Shown here in pieces: positions 61,558 through 64,000 of a DNA stretch of 64,000 nucleotides (position 1 is its first letter; every line of letters starts with the position of its first letter). The notes below the pieces were generated by a model. It was not told where the DNA came from. It saw only the letters and a program-made list of their open reading frames with translations, and ran no database searches. Source of the DNA: Gloeothece verrucosa PCC 7822 (GTDB lineage: Bacteria; Cyanobacteriota; Cyanobacteriia; Cyanobacteriales; Microcystaceae); assembly GCF_000147335.1 (NCBI RefSeq), contig NC_014533.1:186001-250000 (forward strand), written 5' to 3'. Both the position numbers and the translations under genes were made by a program.

Positions 61558-63702
61558 TTACTTTGTTAATGCAGTATAGGCGTTTTTAATCACAAAATGA
61601 AACATATCATTAACCGCTACTACCCCTGCTTGAGAAATTTTATTATTTTGTATTTCTTCAAAGCTTAAGGGTTTCGTTTTGCTCATTAACTTAGAAACTT
61701 TTGGCTGGCTCTCAGAGGTTTTTAAGCGTAAAAATTCCCAGGAAGAAACAGCCAAATTTTGCATTAATAATTTATATAATTCAGGACGTATCAAAAAAGT
61801 CATCAATTCTGCTTTAACCGCTTTTTTAAGCCAAAACTTTGCTATTTTTTGATTCCCCGCCTTACTACTTTGAGCGGCAAAATAGATATATAAATTGCTT
61901 TTTGATAAGCGATAAAAAAGCTGAGGAATTTGGGGCTTATTTTCTTGAACCTTTTTTAAAATCAACTCATGAGACCTAGCCATCGTGTGGTAATTTCGAG
62001 ACATACTTTCTGAAAGCTTACGATAACCGACTAAAAATTCTTGAACAACTTTAAATTCATAAAATTCGGCAATCCGTAAATAAAGGTCCCAATCTTCACA
62101 GCCTTGAGCATTCTGCTTTCTAAATTCATCACTATACCATCCTACCTTGTCTAGGGAACTGCGCCGAATCATGGTACAACTGGCATTTCCTAAAAAATTA
62201 TGACAAAGTAAAGTAGAATATACATTTCCCACTATCTTAGCCGCACGAAAAGAGCCTATAGGTTGGTCATTTTCATTAATATCTACTGACCATGAATAAA
62301 CGACACCTACAGACGCTCCCCCTTCAAGCATACACTGTACTTGTTTTTCTATATTTTCGGGATACCAAATATCGTCAGCATCCACCGGCGCAATAAACTC
62401 TCCTTTAGAATGTTGAATGCCCAAATTCCGCGCGGCAGCTACCCCAGAATTCGCTTGTTGTAATAATCTAACTCGCTTATCTTGACGAGCAAAAGCTTGA
62501 ACAATTTCTTGAGTCTTATCTTGAGAACCATCATCAATCACCAAAACCTCTATATTTTTGTAGGTTTGAGATAAAACAGACCTCAGAGTTCCTTTAATAA
62601 ATTTTTCTGCATTATAAGCAGGAATAATAACAGAAACTAGCGGCACACTAGCGGGAACAAGATCAGCACTAATTTTTAGCTGTATATTTTTAGCTCTCTC
62701 TACACTTATTTGATGCCAATTCCAAGCATGAGTAATAATATCTTTTAAGTCTGAATATTGAGGTCGCCAGCCTAATATTTTTTGAGCTTTTTCACTACTT
62801 CCCACTAAAACCGGTGGGTCTCCTAAGCGGCGCTTTTCTTCAATGACTTTAATAGGCTTTCCTGTGACGACTTTAGCGGTTTCGATTACTTCTCTAACAG
62901 AAAAACCCTTGCTATTTCCTAAATTAAAAACGTTGCTCTCTTCTCCTTTGAGCAAGTATTCTAATCCCAAAATATGAGCATTCGCCAAATCAACTACATG
63001 AATATAATCCCTAATACAAGTTCCGTCAGGGAGAGGATAATCTGTACCCAAAATAGAGATAGAGTCTCTTAAACCTAAAGCTGTCTGTAAAACCAAAGGA
63101 ATTAAATGAGTTTCAGGTTCATGCTTTTCTCCGAGTAGTCCTTGAGGATCTGCACCTGCCGCATTAAAATAGCGAAAACAAACTGATTTTAGTCCATAAG
63201 CCCGATCAAAATCTGCTAAGATTTTTTCTGCCATTAATTTACTACGGCCATAGGGATTAATAGGATTTTGCGGCTGGTCTTCTGTCACAGGAATAGACTC
63301 AGGAACTCCATAAGTAGCACAGGTAGAAGAAAAAACTATCCGTTTAACATTAGCCGCTACCATTGCTTCTAATAAAGTTAAAGTGCCTACAACATTATTG
63401 CGGTAATACTTAGCCGGGTCCATCATAGATTCTCCTACATAAGCATAAGCCGCAAAGTGCATGACAGCATCAATCGAGTAGCGAGAAAATATCTCATCTA
63501 GCAAAGGGCGGTTATTAATATCTCCGATAATTAATTCCGCTTGTAAAACTTCTTCGACTATCTCACGATGACCATAGACTAAGTTGTCTAAAACGATCAC
63601 TCCATAGCCAGCTTTTTGTAAAGCTTTTACAGCATGGCAACCAATATAGCCGGCTCCGCCAGTGACTAGAATAACAGGTTTAGATGGGTTTAAATTATTC
63701 AT
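61558..63702 (-). CDS. Fusion of UDP-glucose 4-epimerase (GalE) and GT2 glycosyltransferase
   Basis: A 714-residue two-enzyme protein. Residues 1-335 are a complete GalE: ILVTGGAGYIGCHAVKALQK (NAD loop), VFSSTCATYGVPE (catalytic Ser/Thr), PYGRSKLMAEKIL (the YxxxK dyad) and FRYFNAAGADP. It interconverts UDP-glucose and UDP-galactose. Residues about 355-600 are a GT2 domain (VSVIIPAYNAEKFIKG, VLVIDDGSQDKTQEI, and PVDADDIWYP with the DxD), followed by a helical tail. Joining them could pass UDP-galactose straight to the transferase. The gene follows, by 10 bp, an FAD-dependent mutase-like gene on the same strand. Confidence 0.92.
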   Translation of the reverse strand: MNNLNPSKPVILVTGGAGYIGCHAVKALQKAGYGVIVLDNLVYGHREIVEEVLQAELIIGDINNRPLLDEIFSRYSIDAVMHFAAYAYVGESMMDPAKYYRNNVVGTLTLLEAMVAANVKRIVFSSTCATYGVPESIPVTEDQPQNPINPYGRSKLMAEKILADFDRAYGLKSVCFRYFNAAGADPQGLLGEKHEPETHLIPLVLQTALGLRDSISILGTDYPLPDGTCIRDYIHVVDLANAHILGLEYLLKGEESNVFNLGNSKGFSVREVIETAKVVTGKPIKVIEEKRRLGDPPVLVGSSEKAQKILGWRPQYSDLKDIITHAWNWHQISVERAKNIQLKISADLVPASVPLVSVIIPAYNAEKFIKGTLRSVLSQTYKNIEVLVIDDGSQDKTQEIVQAFARQDKRVRLLQQANSGVAAARNLGIQHSKGEFIAPVDADDIWYPENIEKQVQCMLEGGASVGVVYSWSVDINENDQPIGSFRAAKIVGNVYSTLLCHNFLGNASCTMIRRSSLDKVGWYSDEFRKQNAQGCEDWDLYLRIAEFYEFKVVQEFLVGYRKLSESMSRNYHTMARSHELILKKVQENKPQIPQLFYRLSKSNLYIYFAAQSSKAGNQKIAKFWLKKAVKAELMTFLIRPELYKLLMQNLAVSSWEFLRLKTSESQPKVSKLMSKTKPLSFEEIQNNKISQAGVVAVNDMFHFVIKNAYTALTK

Positions 63703-63712
63703 AATTTTTCTT

Positions 63713-64000
63713 CTATTTTGTACTCGCCAAAGTTAAAGTTTTAGTTTTTGATTGTTTTACAACAAATTCTTCTTGATAAGAGCGTTCTGTATTCACTTTC
63801 CATAAATCATGTTTCGCTCCCATGATGTTTTCTGCCGCTAAAAGACCGGCTAACATCGAGTGATCTTGATTATTGTAACGGTGCATTCCATTACGGCCAA
63901 TGGTTTGTAAATTTTCAAAGCTATCAAGATAGTCTTGAAGCACGGCTAAATGCTGAGTATATTCAGCATCATAAACGGGATAAGCTTTTAATTGACGAAT
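63713..64000 (-). CDS. FAD-dependent oxidoreductase/UDP-galactopyranose mutase-like, C-terminal part
   Basis: A frame of 95 codons runs off the right edge; only the C-terminal end is seen. The visible part contains AYPVYDAEYTQHLAVLQDYL, then TIGRNGMHRYNNQDHSMLAG, where the glycine-arginine and the NNQDH region bind FAD in amine-oxidase-like proteins. This ending (GRNGMHRYNNQDHSM) is typical of cyanobacterial proteins annotated as FAD-dependent oxidoreductase or UDP-galactopyranose mutase-like in polysaccharide loci. With GalE next to it, a role in making an activated galactose is likely. Confidence 0.75.
   Translation of the reverse strand: MRQLKAYPVYDAEYTQHLAVLQDYLDSFENLQTIGRNGMHRYNNQDHSMLAGLLAAENIMGAKHDLWKVNTERSYQEEFVVKQSKTKTLTLASTK

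Overview
The window looks like chromosomal DNA of a cyanobacterium, probably a unicellular or colonial, polysaccharide-producing one. The base composition is AT-rich. Octamers of the HIP1 type (GCGATCGC) occur at 1006 and 24455. There are several PEP-CTERM surface proteins, Rcp1-like response regulators and phytochrome-style histidine kinases, and many short mobile repeats in the spacers. The genus (Gloeothece/Cyanothece-like) is a guess from gene style only. No rRNA, tRNA, CRISPR array or intact transposase was seen.

Layout. 1-9186 is a co-directional exopolysaccharide cluster: the tail of one glycosyltransferase, five complete GT4 enzymes, one DxD-type transferase, a Wzy-like membrane protein and a YdcF/DUF218 protein. 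9206-12625 (minus) is a large LamG/beta-helix surface protein. 13333-15215 holds an HD hydrolase and a ricin-lectin/DUF4114 protein. 15571-20057 holds a GT4 gene and a divergent GT2-methyltransferase-deacetylase fusion. 20344-24383 holds an AraC regulator, a broken PEP-CTERM gene and a calcium-binding repeat protein. 24627-27811 (minus) is a GT4 plus ABC exporter pair. 27933-29624 is a four-gene tandem family of small unknown proteins in alternating A-B-A-B order. Facing it, 29981-33399 holds an atypical SDR, a methyltransferase, a DszC/SfnB-like flavoprotein and a divergent FMN reductase. A Tat-exported multicopper oxidase (33993) and an SsuD-like LLM monooxygenase (36209, minus) follow.

37453-40966 is a complete pstSCAB phosphate transporter operon. 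41061-45234 holds small secreted proteins, phosphoglycerate mutase, a candidate small RNA and an array of five palindromic repeats. 45235-51840 (minus) is a signalling block with three histidine kinases and one response regulator. 52772-59172 holds a cupin, a PEP-CTERM protein, an SdrD-type/alpha-carbonic anhydrase/PEP-CTERM protein and a second multicopper oxidase. 59372-64000 (minus) returns to polysaccharide genes: a large membrane protein, a GalE-GT2 fusion and the end of an FAD-dependent, UDP-galactopyranose-mutase-like gene.

Two families of short inverted-repeat elements are spread through the spacers. Family 1 has ends AGTACCTGGACA, usually flanked by TA. Family 2 has ends TAGGAGTTACGCACT. 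In several places their ends have become gene ends: the last codons of the AraC regulator, the stop codon of the 59372 membrane protein, the start codon of the HD protein and the new 5' end of a decapitated PEP-CTERM gene. The best candidates for undescribed biology are the A-B-A-B small-protein operon with its facing flavin enzymes, the surface carbonic anhydrase fusion, the palindromic array at 44441-45090 and the small RNA candidate at 41902-41979.
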